Source of the DNA: Taibaiella soli
GTDB lineage: Bacteria > Bacteroidota > Bacteroidia > Chitinophagales > Chitinophagaceae
DNA: 64,000 nt
Direction: 5' to 3'
Assembly (NCBI RefSeq): GCF_003236175.1
Contig: NZ_QKTW01000025.1
Location: 187,902 to 251,901, forward strand
Numbering within the stretch: the stretch's first letter is position 1; every line of letters starts with the position of its first letter. Positions 17,246 to 25,618 of the stretch are shown here, piece by piece. The notes beneath the pieces were generated by a model, which was not told where the DNA came from, searched no databases, and saw only the letters and a list, made by a program, of their open reading frames with translations. The position numbers were made by a program, and so were the translations under genes.

Positions 17246-19204
17246 TTATGCCAGTGCGTTTACTTTTTTGCCGCTGGTCTGATGCGCTACCAGTTCTCTC
17301 ATTTCAGAAACAAATGCTTCGAACAACATAGTTCCTTTGTCTCCTTCTCCGTGTTTGCGCACAGCAACTGCGTTATCGTTCATTTCTTTTTCACCGATAA
17401 CAAGCATGTAAGGCACTTTCATCAATTCTGTATCGCGGATTTTCTTACCGATTTTCTCATTACGGTCATCCACTTCCGCGCGGATGTCTGCTGCTTTCAG
17501 CTGATTGGCAACCAGATGTGCATATTCGCTGAATTTTTCGCTGATCGGCAACACTTTTACCTGTACCGGCGCCAGCCAGAAAGGCAAATTACCACCACAG
17601 TGTTCCAGCAATACGGCGATAAAACGTTCCATAGAACCAAACGGCGCACGGTGGATCATTACCGGACGTTTGCGGGAATTATCTGAATCAACGTATTCCA
17701 GTTCAAAACGCTCAGGCAGGTTGTAATCTACCTGAATGGTACCAAGCTGCCAGCTGCGGCCCAGCGCGTCTTTCACCATAAAATCGAGCTTAGGACCGTA
17801 AAACGCTGCTTCACCGTACTCAATAACGGTTTTCAGGCCTTTTTCCTGCGCTGCTTCCATGATAGCGCTTTCTGCAATCTGCCAGTTTTCTTCGCTACCA
17901 ATGTATTTGCTGCGGTTTTCTTTATCGCGCAGAGAGATCTGAGCTGTAAAGTCAGGGAAATCAAGTGAATTCAATACAAACAATACGAGATCGATTACTT
18001 TCTTGAATTCTTCTTTTACCTGATCCGGACGACAGAACAAGTGTGCATCATCCTGAGTAAATCCACGTACACGAGTCAGGCCGTGCAATTCCCCGCTTTG
18101 TTCGTAACGGTAAACAGTACCGAATTCAGCCAAACGCAATGGCAGATCTTTATAAGAACGCGGTGAAGACTTGTAGATTTCACAGTGGTGCGGACAGTTC
18201 ATCGGTTTCAGCATAAACTCTTCGCCTTCCTGTGGTGTAGTAATCGGGCGGAATGAATCCGCACCGTATTTCTCCCAGTGACCAGAAGTTACGTAAAGCT
18301 GTTTGCTACCGATATGCGGAGTAATTACCGGCAGATAGCCGCTCTGCATCTGCGCTTTCTGCAAGAATTGCTGTAATCTTTCGCGAAGTAATGCACCTTT
18401 TGGCAACCACATTGGCAAGCCGCTACCTACTTTTTCGGAGAAAGTAAACAGTTCCAGTTCTTTACCGAGTTTGCGGTGATCACGTTTTTTAGCTTCTTCC
18501 AGCAAAGTCAGGTATTCGTCCAGTTCTTTCTGAGCCGGGAATGTAACACCATAAATGCGGGTAAGCATTTTATTTTTCTCATTACCACGCCAGTATGCAC
18601 CGGCAATGTTCATGAGTTTGATCGCCTTGATAAAGCCTGTATTCGGGATGTGCGGGCCACGGCAGAGATCGGTAAAATCACCTTGTGTATAAAAAGTGAT
18701 TTCGCCATCTTTCAATCCTTCCAGCAATTCCAGTTTATACTGATCGTCTTTTTCTGTGAAATAAGCGACAGCTTTATCTTTTGGCATATCCTGACGGAGA
18801 TAGGCACTATTCTTCTTCGCCAGTTCTTTCATTTTGTCTTCCAGCTTTTTCAGGTCTTCTTCACCAATGGTACGGTCGCCCAGATCCACGTCGTAATAAA
18901 AACCATTTTCGATAGAAGGGCCGATACCGAATTTTACACCCGGCATTGTTGCTTCCAGCGCTTCTGCCAGCAGGTGGGCAGATGAGTGCCAAAACGTTGA
19001 TTTTGCACCTTTGTCATCCCACGTCAGCAAACGCAGCGTAGCATCACTATTAATAGGACGGGTTGCGTCCCAAACTTCTCCGTTAACTTCTGCGGCCAAT
19101 ACTTTACGTGCAAGGCCTTCGCTGATCGATTTTGCGACATCAAGGGAGCTTACCCCTTCCTGATACTCGCGCACTGAGCCATCTGGCAAAGTAATATGTA
19201 TCAT
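17246..19204 (-). CDS. thrS: Threonyl-tRNA synthetase
   Basis: Charges tRNA-Thr with threonine and edits mischarged serine. Starting at the ATG at 19204 ([14 protein letters not shown]) the protein is 652 residues. The frame opens 13 codons further upstream, but those codons ([13 protein letters not shown]) do not fit the family and lie on top of the likely promoter, so the internal ATG is preferred. Domains in order: TGS (1-65), editing domain ([11 protein letters not shown]), class II catalytic core with [10 protein letters not shown] and [12 protein letters not shown], and a C-terminal anticodon-binding domain. It is followed by infC. Confidence 0.96.
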   Translation of the reverse strand: MIHITLPDGSVREYQEGVSSLDVAKSISEGLARKVLAAEVNGEVWDATRPINSDATLRLLTWDDKGAKSTFWHSSAHLLAEALEATMPGVKFGIGPSIENGFYYDVDLGDRTIGEEDLKKLEDKMKELAKKNSAYLRQDMPKDKAVAYFTEKDDQYKLELLEGLKDGEITFYTQGDFTDLCRGPHIPNTGFIKAIKLMNIAGAYWRGNEKNKMLTRIYGVTFPAQKELDEYLTLLEEAKKRDHRKLGKELELFTFSEKVGSGLPMWLPKGALLRERLQQFLQKAQMQSGYLPVITPHIGSKQLYVTSGHWEKYGADSFRPITTPQEGEEFMLKPMNCPHHCEIYKSSPRSYKDLPLRLAEFGTVYRYEQSGELHGLTRVRGFTQDDAHLFCRPDQVKEEFKKVIDLVLFVLNSLDFPDFTAQISLRDKENRSKYIGSEENWQIAESAIMEAAQEKGLKTVIEYGEAAFYGPKLDFMVKDALGRSWQLGTIQVDYNLPERFELEYVDSDNSRKRPVMIHRAPFGSMERFIAVLLEHCGGNLPFWLAPVQVKVLPISEKFSEYAHLVANQLKAADIRAEVDDRNEKIGKKIRDTELMKVPYMLVIGEKEMNDNAVAVRKHGEGDKGTMLFEAFVSEMRELVAHQTSGKKVNALA

Positions 19205-19232
19205 AAAATAAAAAAACTCGTTAGAATGGATG

Positions 19233-19240
19233 CAAAGGTA
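19233..19240 (-). promoter_or_regulatory. thrS -7 box
   Basis: TACCTTTG on the minus strand, 28 bases before the chosen thrS ATG. A TTTA lies 21 bases further upstream as a weak -33 element. Confidence 0.4.
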
Positions 19241-19271
19241 CAATTTGCGCTCTGCATTCGATAAATGCTAT

Positions 19272-19304
19272 AAAAAACCACCGGTTAGCAAAACTAACCG
19301 GTGG
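19272..19304 (-). terminator. Terminator of the 19327-19830 lipoprotein gene
   Basis: On the minus strand CCACCGGTTAG pairs with CTAACCGGTGG across TTTTG and is followed by TTTTTTA. It shields thrS from read-through. Confidence 0.88.
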
Positions 19305-19326
19305 CAAATGTAAAATATCTGACCGG

Positions 19327-19830
19327 TTAAAACTTGTTATACGTGCTAGCAATGTGTGCCGTATCTATATCGCCGAGCTTGCCGTTCGGATTTGGATAAT
19401 ACACATCATAGCGGATAGAAAAACTGTTGTCTGAAAAACTTACAATAGCTCCTTTTACTTCATCCGTATTAAAATAAGACGGCGCACCCGATATAATTAA
19501 CTCATTATCACTATTTACGATCTGCCAGGTAAAAGGCAGCGTCGGCTGATCGGTCGGAGAACATTTTCTCGTACCGCCGTTTACGTCGCCGGTATAGTTA
19601 ACACCAAATTCCAAATAGTTGTCTGCTTCGCAGGAATCCATGTATGATGTACCGATTCCGTTGAAAGAAGAGTCACCTTGCTTAGTGCCATATTTTTTCG
19701 TCGTGACCCTGAAACTACCAAGGTTCCATTTGCCGCTGCGCAGCGTGTCCTGACGACTGGTGGGTTCATCTACTTTTTTGCAGGAATAAACGAGGGTTGC
19801 CAGTAAAAAAACAACTAAAGTTTGTTTCAT
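19327..19830 (-). CDS. Small lipoprotein, possibly lipocalin-like
   Basis: 167 residues with a lipoprotein signal (LVYSC, Cys17) and a short linker. The remainder alternates hydrophobic beta strands (GKWNLGSFRVTTKKYG, LPFTWQIVNSDNELIISG), as in the small lipocalin-like proteins common in Bacteroidota. Two further cysteines (SCEADN, KCSPTD) may form a disulfide. No active site is seen. It has its own terminator and is not co-transcribed with thrS. Confidence 0.75.
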   Translation of the reverse strand: MKQTLVVFLLATLVYSCKKVDEPTSRQDTLRSGKWNLGSFRVTTKKYGTKQGDSSFNGIGTSYMDSCEADNYLEFGVNYTGDVNGGTRKCSPTDQPTLPFTWQIVNSDNELIISGAPSYFNTDEVKGAIVSFSDNSFSIRYDVYYPNPNGKLGDIDTAHIASTYNKF

Positions 19831-20051
19831 TGCTTACTTCTGATTAAAAAACACCTAAAGCTAATGAATTAATTATGTTTACAAAATATTCCGATCAAAA
19901 CTATTATTTCGCAGAAACCATACGCGGGAATCATTATCTTGACCTTCGCCACCGGATTTCCGCAGGCAAAACGAATTAATAAACATTTCACATGAAGTTA
20001 AAACCGCGTTAAACCGTTCATTCCCTGATGCATCGGGCTGTTTTGCTTATG

Positions 20052-20059
20052 TAAATTTG
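20052..20059 (+). promoter_or_regulatory. -7 box abutting the sensor kinase start
   Basis: TAAATTTG ends seven bases before the ATG at 20067. With a typical start a few bases downstream of this box, the mRNA would be leaderless or nearly so. No clear -33 TTTG was found. Confidence 0.35.
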
Positions 20060-20066
20060 TTGCTGC

Positions 20067-21338
20067 ATGAAAAAAGTTTTCCCCGTAATAGTCTTACTGA
20101 TCACCCTTTCCGTACTCGGCATCATGTTCATTCAGATGCAATGGATACGTAATGCCATTATTGTAAAAAAAGATCAGTATACGCGTGACATCCAGAATAC
20201 GCTGGAAGATGTAAAGGAAGATACTTACAAAGGCTTTCTCGCGGGCCGCAATGTAAATTATGTCAGCACGCCGGAAGACCGCGAAATGCTGCTGGAACAC
20301 CTGTACAGTTCGCAATATTTCTCGGTGGAGGAAATGTCGCACTACATCGAAAAAGACCTGAAAGCGAACAACATCAAGCAAACTTTCGAATTCAGCATTG
20401 TGAATTTTATGAATACACAAGTGCTGTACTCACCTGGTTTTAGAAACGAATATTTCAAAACGGCCAATCATATTCTGTTGACACCGGACAATTCTTTTAA
20501 CCAGGAAGTTCTTTACCTGCACTTAAAAGAGCCGCAGAATTATATCATCAGCAAAATGGGCTGGATGATTGCTGCGTCTATCCTTTTCACCTGTATTATC
20601 ATTTCTGCTTTCGCATTAACCATTCGTACCATGTTCAATCAGAAAAAACTTTCCGAAGTGAAATCTGATTTTATCAACAATATGACGCACGAATTTAAGA
20701 CGCCGCTGGCAACTATTTCTTTAGCGGTTGATGCGCTGAATAATGATAAGGTCATTCACGATGAATCAAAAATCCGTTATTACAGCGGCATCATCAAAGA
20801 CGAAAACAAACGCATGAACAAGCAGGTCGAAAAAATCCTGCAGGCAGCCCGCATCGAGCGTCAGGACATTAAACTGAACTTACAGACACTGGACGTACAT
20901 GAAGTAATCCGTAAAGTGGCTGATAATTTCGCGCTGCAGATTCAGGAAAAATCCGGCACGCTCAATCTTGACCTTCATGCTACAAAACATGTGATTCAGG
21001 CCGATGACGTGCATTTCTCCAACATTATTTTTAACCTGCTGGATAATGCCATTAAATACTCAAAAGAGAACCCGAAAATCGAGGTAGAAACCCTGATGGC
21101 CGGCAATCAGCTTGCGATCCGTTTTAAGGATAATGGTATCGGTATGAATAAGGAAACGCAGGCAAGAATCTTCGAGAAATTCTACCGGGCACATACGGGC
21201 AATCTCCACAATGTAAAAGGTTTCGGGCTTGGGCTCAGTTATGTAAAAGTCATGATTGAAGCACATGAAGGCCGGATCAAAGTGGATAGTACACCTGGCA
21301 AAGGAAGTATTTTTACGATAACATTACCAGCCACTTAA
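20067..21338 (+). CDS. Membrane sensor histidine kinase (orphan in this window)
   Basis: 423 residues. Transmembrane helix 1 spans about 4-27, a periplasmic sensing region runs to about 165, and helix 2 spans about 170-192. The dimerisation/phosphoacceptor motif is NNMTHEFKTPLA with His208. The ATPase domain shows the N box (NLLDNAIKYS), DNGIGM and GFGLGLSYV. No HAMP domain is obvious. The layout resembles the RprX group of Bacteroidota kinases, whose regulator gene is normally next door. Here no response regulator follows; a terminator does. Its partner is therefore elsewhere. Confidence 0.9.
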   Translation: MKKVFPVIVLLITLSVLGIMFIQMQWIRNAIIVKKDQYTRDIQNTLEDVKEDTYKGFLAGRNVNYVSTPEDREMLLEHLYSSQYFSVEEMSHYIEKDLKANNIKQTFEFSIVNFMNTQVLYSPGFRNEYFKTANHILLTPDNSFNQEVLYLHLKEPQNYIISKMGWMIAASILFTCIIISAFALTIRTMFNQKKLSEVKSDFINNMTHEFKTPLATISLAVDALNNDKVIHDESKIRYYSGIIKDENKRMNKQVEKILQAARIERQDIKLNLQTLDVHEVIRKVADNFALQIQEKSGTLNLDLHATKHVIQADDVHFSNIIFNLLDNAIKYSKENPKIEVETLMAGNQLAIRFKDNGIGMNKETQARIFEKFYRAHTGNLHNVKGFGLGLSYVKVMIEAHEGRIKVDSTPGKGSIFTITLPAT

Positions 21339-21395
21339 TCGTTGATTTCTGATCGCTGAGTTTTGATTTTGTTCAGCGCTAAAATACATTTTCAA

Positions 21396-21435
21396 AGTAA
21401 AAGCGGATCAAAATTCGATCCGCTTTTACTTTTTT
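21396..21435 (+). terminator. Strong hairpin after the sensor kinase gene
   Basis: AGTAAAAGCGGATC pairs perfectly with GATCCGCTTTTACT around AAAATTC, followed by six T. A 14-pair stem. Confidence 0.88.
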
Positions 21436-21479
21436 ATTAATACCCATAAACCAGAATTCGGGAACTCGGCCGTCAGCGA

Positions 21480-22064
21480 TTAAAGAATGACCGCCAGGCT
21501 TTTGATCACTGCAACCAGGCGGATCGCATCATAGATACGTTGTTCCGAAGCGCCATGTTGTTTTACAGAAGCTTCGTGAGAAGTCACGCAACGTTCGCAT
21601 CCGTTAAGTGCGGAAACTGCCAGACTCATCAGTTCAAAAAATTCTTTACCCAATACCGGATTCATCATAATACTCATGCGAAGGCCGGCAGGTTGGTTAT
21701 TGTAGAAATCCACATTATGCATATAGTGACGGAAACGGTAGAACACGTTATTTGTGTTCATCAACGCTGTACAAGCATGTGTTTCTGCGATTTCCGCGTC
21801 CGTAGCACCTTCTTTACGTGCCAGCGCATCAAATGCGTCAATCAGGATTGTATGCTTTTCATTTACCGCAACGGACAACGCCAGCAGATATGCCTCTTTT
21901 TTATTAAGGTTGGTACTATTCAAAGTCGTACTGACATTCAGCTTTAAATCTTTAATAAAGCGGCTGTCTGCAGCGGCCAGTTTTTCAAGACTGATGCTGT
22001 TTATAGACACATCAATCCCCAGATCGTTCAGCATATTCTGAACGGTTTCATTTTGTATTGGCAT
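21480..22064 (-). CDS. Carboxymuconolactone decarboxylase / AhpD-like protein
   Basis: 194 residues from the ATG at 22064 (MPIQNETVQNML). The frame extends 18 codons upstream, but those codons overlap a hairpin and do not look native. The AhpD-type redox motif is intact: CERCVTSHE near residue 155, the C-x-x-C-x-x-x-H of alkylhydroperoxidase D. AhpD proteins recycle the peroxiredoxin AhpC. The AhpC gene lies directly upstream on the same strand, which supports the pairing. The inter-gene hairpin at 22095 suggests reduced rather than equal expression. Confidence 0.9.
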   Translation of the reverse strand: MPIQNETVQNMLNDLGIDVSINSISLEKLAAADSRFIKDLKLNVSTTLNSTNLNKKEAYLLALSVAVNEKHTILIDAFDALARKEGATDAEIAETHACTALMNTNNVFYRFRHYMHNVDFYNNQPAGLRMSIMMNPVLGKEFFELMSLAVSALNGCERCVTSHEASVKQHGASEQRIYDAIRLVAVIKSLAVIL

Positions 22065-22094
22065 AATTGATTCTTTTGAAAGGAAATTCATAAT

Positions 22095-22130
22095 AAAGCA
22101 CCTGCTGAAAAAGCTCAAAACAGGTGCTTT
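22095..22130 (-). terminator. Hairpin between ahpC and the CMD gene
   Basis: AAAGCACCTG pairs with CAGGTGCTTT across 16 bases. The T-run on the minus strand is only three long, so it may attenuate rather than stop transcription between the two genes. Confidence 0.5.
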
Positions 22131-22176
22131 GTATGATTGATAACTAAGACATGACGTCTGTTGTAAAAGAGAAGAA

Positions 22177-22740
22177 CTAAGCTACTTCTTCAGCCATTTG
22201 CTGAGACAGCGTAGTTTCGCCTTTGTTCCAGTTACAAGGACAAAGTTCGTCAGTTTGCAGAGCATCCAGTACACGCAGTACTTCAGCTACGTTACGGCCT
22301 ACACTCAGGTCGTTTACATTCACCCAACGGATGATGCCTTCCGGATCAATGATGAATGTAGCACGGTAAGCGATTTTTTCGCTTTCTTCGAGGATACCCA
22401 GATCTTCAGCGAGGCTTTTTGAAGTGTCAGCGATCATTGGGAAACGCAGACCACGCAGATCAGCGTGATCATGACGCCAGGCGAGGTGAACGAATTCGCT
22501 ATCTGTAGAAGCACCCAAAAGCAGTGTGTCGCGGTCTTCGAAATTGGTAAAGTTTTTGTTGAATTCAGCGATTTCCGTAGGACAAACGAATGTAAAATCT
22601 TTTGGCCACCAGAACATTACTGACCATTTGCCAGCGATATCCGCACTTCCGATTTCTTGAAATTCTTTACCTTTTTCTAAAGATACTACTGCCTTTTTCT
22701 TGAATTCAGGAAACTTCTTTCCTACAGTTGCAATGCTCAT
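22177..22740 (-). CDS. ahpC: Peroxiredoxin, AhpC family
   Basis: Thiol peroxidase that reduces hydrogen peroxide and alkyl hydroperoxides. From the ATG at 22740 (MSIATVGKKFPEF) the protein is 187 residues, the usual size; 21 codons of open frame upstream do not fit the family. The peroxidatic Cys53 is in FVCPTE and the resolving Cys is in ELCPCNW near the C-terminus. An imperfect TAnnTTTG box (GAACTTTG) with an upstream TTTG precedes the start. The AhpD-like gene follows at 112 bases and probably supplies reducing power. Confidence 0.94.
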   Translation of the reverse strand: MSIATVGKKFPEFKKKAVVSLEKGKEFQEIGSADIAGKWSVMFWWPKDFTFVCPTEIAEFNKNFTNFEDRDTLLLGASTDSEFVHLAWRHDHADLRGLRFPMIADTSKSLAEDLGILEESEKIAYRATFIIDPEGIIRWVNVNDLSVGRNVAEVLRVLDALQTDELCPCNWNKGETTLSQQMAEEVA

Positions 22741-22863
22741 AAATTGTGTTTGTTTTTTGATTGATAACGACGCAAAGTTCGTACGAAAACACAAAAGCTG
22801 CAACGCCTACGTCTTCTATTTTGACTATTAAAAAATAGGCGTTATCAATCTATCTTCCAATAG

Positions 22864-23166
22864 ATGAAACAAATAGGCAAAATTTGTCTTATTGGTATGA
22901 CCCCGTCTGATTGGAAGCAGCGCGTTCAGGGAACTAAGCGTCTGCGCGAAGATATTAGTCATCCGCACGAAGGAACTAACCGTCCGCACGAAGGAACTAA
23001 CCGTCTGCACGAAGGAAGTAACCGTCTGCACGAAGGAAGTAAGCATCTGCACGAAGGAAGTAAGCGTCTGCACGAAGGAACTAACCGTCTGCACGGAGGA
23101 AATAAGCGTCTGCACGAAGGAAGTAATCGTCCATTATGGCAAATAAAAAAGGATGTTTCTGATTGA
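22864..23166 (+). other. 21-bp tandem repeat with an overlapping open frame
   Basis: About nine near-perfect copies of a 21-base unit (AACCGTCTGCACGAAGGAAC and variants) fill 22939-23127. A plus-strand frame of 100 codons crosses it and encodes heptads R-L-H-E-G-[ST]-[NK]. The opposite strand is also open (S-F-V-Q-T-V-T heptads). Differences between copies change amino acids in both readings, so there is no sign of selection for one coding frame. A hairpin (23147-23176) overlaps the plus-strand stop codon. It may be a small gene, a non-coding repeat, or a variable-number locus. Confidence 0.55.
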
Positions 23167-23176
23167 AACATCCTTT
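23147..23176 (+). terminator. Bidirectional hairpin after the tandem repeat
   Basis: AAAAGGATGTTTC pairs with GAAACATCCTTTT around TGATT. It would end transcripts from both sides and lies between the tandem repeat and the 23185 gene. Confidence 0.75.
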
Positions 23177-23184
23177 TGAGGTAT

Positions 23185-23481
23185 TTAATTCATTGAAATA
23201 TCTGGCATTGAGGTGGAAAACTCGTGATGGTAAAGCAAAAGATGGCATTGCACATCAGAAAAAAACGAAAAAAGAGGAAAATCCGCAATGTATCCTGAAG
23301 CTTCTGTCTCGTCTTCGGCACGAATAATGCACCAGATAAAATTTTTCAGCGCCGCCACACTGTAGGAAAGTAATCTTCCATCAGACGCCAGCCTGTCTAT
23401 ATGCTGTTTTTGTTCTTCTACTGCAGTTACCGGAATTTCGGCATATTGCGGTAAGGAAAGCTGAAAAAAGAATGCTGCCAT
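23185..23481 (-). CDS. Small dimeric alpha/beta-barrel protein (muconolactone isomerase/YciI-like)
   Basis: 98 residues without signal peptide. The pattern (Q-x-x-H-I-x-x-L near residue 25, DGRLLSYSVAALKNFIWCII, ETEASGYIADFPLFSFF, then a final beta strand) matches ferredoxin-like small proteins of the muconolactone isomerase or YciI group. A catalytic role cannot be read. It lies 17 bases downstream of the T9SS cargo gene on the same strand and may be read through from it. Confidence 0.6.
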   Translation of the reverse strand: MAAFFFQLSLPQYAEIPVTAVEEQKQHIDRLASDGRLLSYSVAALKNFIWCIIRAEDETEASGYIADFPLFSFFSDVQCHLLLYHHEFSTSMPDISMN

Positions 23482-23498
23482 TTCTATTCGTTTTTAAA

Positions 23499-25514
23499 TC
23501 ATCGTAGCAAAGTAACGTTTCCTTTTTTAGTAAGGCGTTGGCCCGTAGTACAGAAACCGTCCGCTTCCCACACGTAGACACCTACTGCTGCAGGATCGCC
23601 GTTGATTTTTCCATCCCATTGTTTAGTAGGATCAGTCGTAGAAAACACTTGTTTGCCCCAACGGTCATAAATATTGAAGTAATTCAGCTTTATGATTTGT
23701 TTGTTGAGCAGACCAAAACGATTCTGGCCGGCCACATTGGTTTCTGGCGCGAAAGCATTAGGCAGTACGAGATCTTCGCAAGAAAGATGTACCACTACGG
23801 TATCGATCGCGGCACAATGTAATGTATCATTCAATTCAGTTACCTGCAGATAATAAGTCATATCCTGCAGCGGTGTTGCCACCGGATTAGTGATCATCGT
23901 ATTGCTCAGGTACTGACCTGGCGTCCAGGTGTACATAAAATTGCCGTTAGTACTTGTAAGCGGGCCGCCAAGTACGGTAGATGAACCATCAGCAAGCACG
24001 CGATCCGGACCAGCATCGGCTACCACTTTACTTACATTTACATGAATTGGCGTATCTACAATACAACCGTTCGGGTAAGTAAGTGTTACGTAGTAAGCAT
24101 TAGAATATGTCGGCCATACTTTTACTTTCAGACCTGTAGTGTCATCAATATTATAATACGGATGCCACAGGTATTTTGCCTGATAAGACTGAATAAACAG
24201 GTTAATGCTGTCGCCCTGGCAAATAGTAGTATCATTACTGATATTCATTTTCGGGATCGGCAACACTGTAATTTGTTTACATTCTACAGACATCGTTGGC
24301 AAACCTTCATCTACTGCGAGATAAACCGTATAGGTACCTGGTGCATTATAGATAACAGAAGGAGGTGTTGCGGTGTTAGAAGAAGCTACACTGGAATTGG
24401 TACACTGAGGAAAACCAACCTGAGTGAGTGAATTGTCGGCATTTGTAGCATAAGCATACAATTGATCACCCATGCGCATTACGTTGGAAAGACCCGCCGG
24501 ATTAATAAACGCACCGCTACCGGTACCATATAAATGAGCAGAGAAAGTACCACCTGTGAAAGAAGGAATATCAATACGAGTCAGTTCGCTGCTTACGTAA
24601 TCAGTAATAAACGCATAAGTACTACCGCAGTCCTTAATAACAGAGATTGCAGAAGGGCCGAACAGTTTGCCATCCACATTACCTACGTTCGCGCCAGTAG
24701 GTGTACCAGACAGACCAGTGCCCATATCTAATACAGAAAGAGAACTGTTTGTTTCGTTAGTCACCAGGAAATACCAGTTACCGGCGTCCATCACGGCAGC
24801 CATATCGCTTGGACCAGAAAGGCTACCCACGTTTCCTAATGTAGTAATGATCGGCGTAAATGAGATATTATTACCAAAGTTGAGTCGGATCAATTCATCT
24901 TTTTGCTGATCTACGAGATAACCGTAATAGTTAAAGCCGTCACTCGCAACAAAAAGACCGCGTGGTGCTTCCATCAGGCCGCCCGGGTTACCGAAGTTCA
25001 CACCGCTTGGTGTGTTTGCCAGCGTGTTTCTGAAATCATAGCGCGCCACAGATGCGTTCCCAGCGCTGGTACCACCTGCTACAAACACATACCACTTACT
25101 GGAATCCTGTATGATATAGATGGAAGAAACAGAATCTGGCAGCGTCCCTTCTACATTACCGAAATTGGTAACTGTAGGGATATTTGTAAGACTGTTACCA
25201 TAATCGAGACGCAACAATTCCGACGAATACTGATTTGCTACGAACCCATAATAATTACCGCCGTCTTTAGCGATTTCGATACCTGCAGGGCCATTGAAAG
25301 AGAAACCTTTTCCTTGATTAGTCAATACCGGCGTATTGGTAAGATAGCCAGAGCAAAAACCCCAGTAATAAGAAGAGGCGTTTGTGGTATTGTTGGTCAG
25401 GTAAACAGGTTGTCGCACACAGACAGTGTCGGGCGCGTCAAACAGGTTTTGGGCTTTCAAAATATTCAGTTGTGACACTATCAGGAGTGCTACAAAGAGT
25501 AGGCATTTTCTCAT
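23499..25514 (-). CDS. T9SS-exported protein with propeller repeats, PKD-like domains and type B sorting domain
   Basis: 671 residues. Signal peptide 1-21 (ending ILKAQ). Residues about 60-370 contain five units of about 57 residues with the pattern FGNV.G.L..P..I....D...WY.FV, an NHL-like beta-propeller. PKD/Ig-like segments follow (about 375-580; APGTYTVYLAVDEG, CQGDSINLFI). The C-terminal 85 residues are the gliding-motility-type (type B) sorting signal: LPNAFAPETN, YFNIYDRWGKQVFST, GVYVWEADG. The protein should cross the outer membrane through the type IX system and stay on the surface or be released. Its ligand is unknown. Confidence 0.92.
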   Translation of the reverse strand: MRKCLLFVALLIVSQLNILKAQNLFDAPDTVCVRQPVYLTNNTTNASSYYWGFCSGYLTNTPVLTNQGKGFSFNGPAGIEIAKDGGNYYGFVANQYSSELLRLDYGNSLTNIPTVTNFGNVEGTLPDSVSSIYIIQDSSKWYVFVAGGTSAGNASVARYDFRNTLANTPSGVNFGNPGGLMEAPRGLFVASDGFNYYGYLVDQQKDELIRLNFGNNISFTPIITTLGNVGSLSGPSDMAAVMDAGNWYFLVTNETNSSLSVLDMGTGLSGTPTGANVGNVDGKLFGPSAISVIKDCGSTYAFITDYVSSELTRIDIPSFTGGTFSAHLYGTGSGAFINPAGLSNVMRMGDQLYAYATNADNSLTQVGFPQCTNSSVASSNTATPPSVIYNAPGTYTVYLAVDEGLPTMSVECKQITVLPIPKMNISNDTTICQGDSINLFIQSYQAKYLWHPYYNIDDTTGLKVKVWPTYSNAYYVTLTYPNGCIVDTPIHVNVSKVVADAGPDRVLADGSSTVLGGPLTSTNGNFMYTWTPGQYLSNTMITNPVATPLQDMTYYLQVTELNDTLHCAAIDTVVVHLSCEDLVLPNAFAPETNVAGQNRFGLLNKQIIKLNYFNIYDRWGKQVFSTTDPTKQWDGKINGDPAAVGVYVWEADGFCTTGQRLTKKGNVTLLR

Positions 25515-25618
25515 AATACTGAAAAGAGTTTCACTTTCTAATCGGCTAATATAACAAAATGACTAAAACTTTTATAGCAATGGACATTTTTTATTTTCTT
25601 TAGGCCCAAATTCAGACT

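Noticed and set aside
19205..19243. Thirteen-codon N-terminal extension of ThrRS
   Set aside because: The extension covers the predicted -7 box TACCTTTG and does not resemble the start of the TGS domain.
22936..23130. CRISPR array
   Set aside because: The 21-bp units are contiguous with no unique spacers between them and no cas genes are near.
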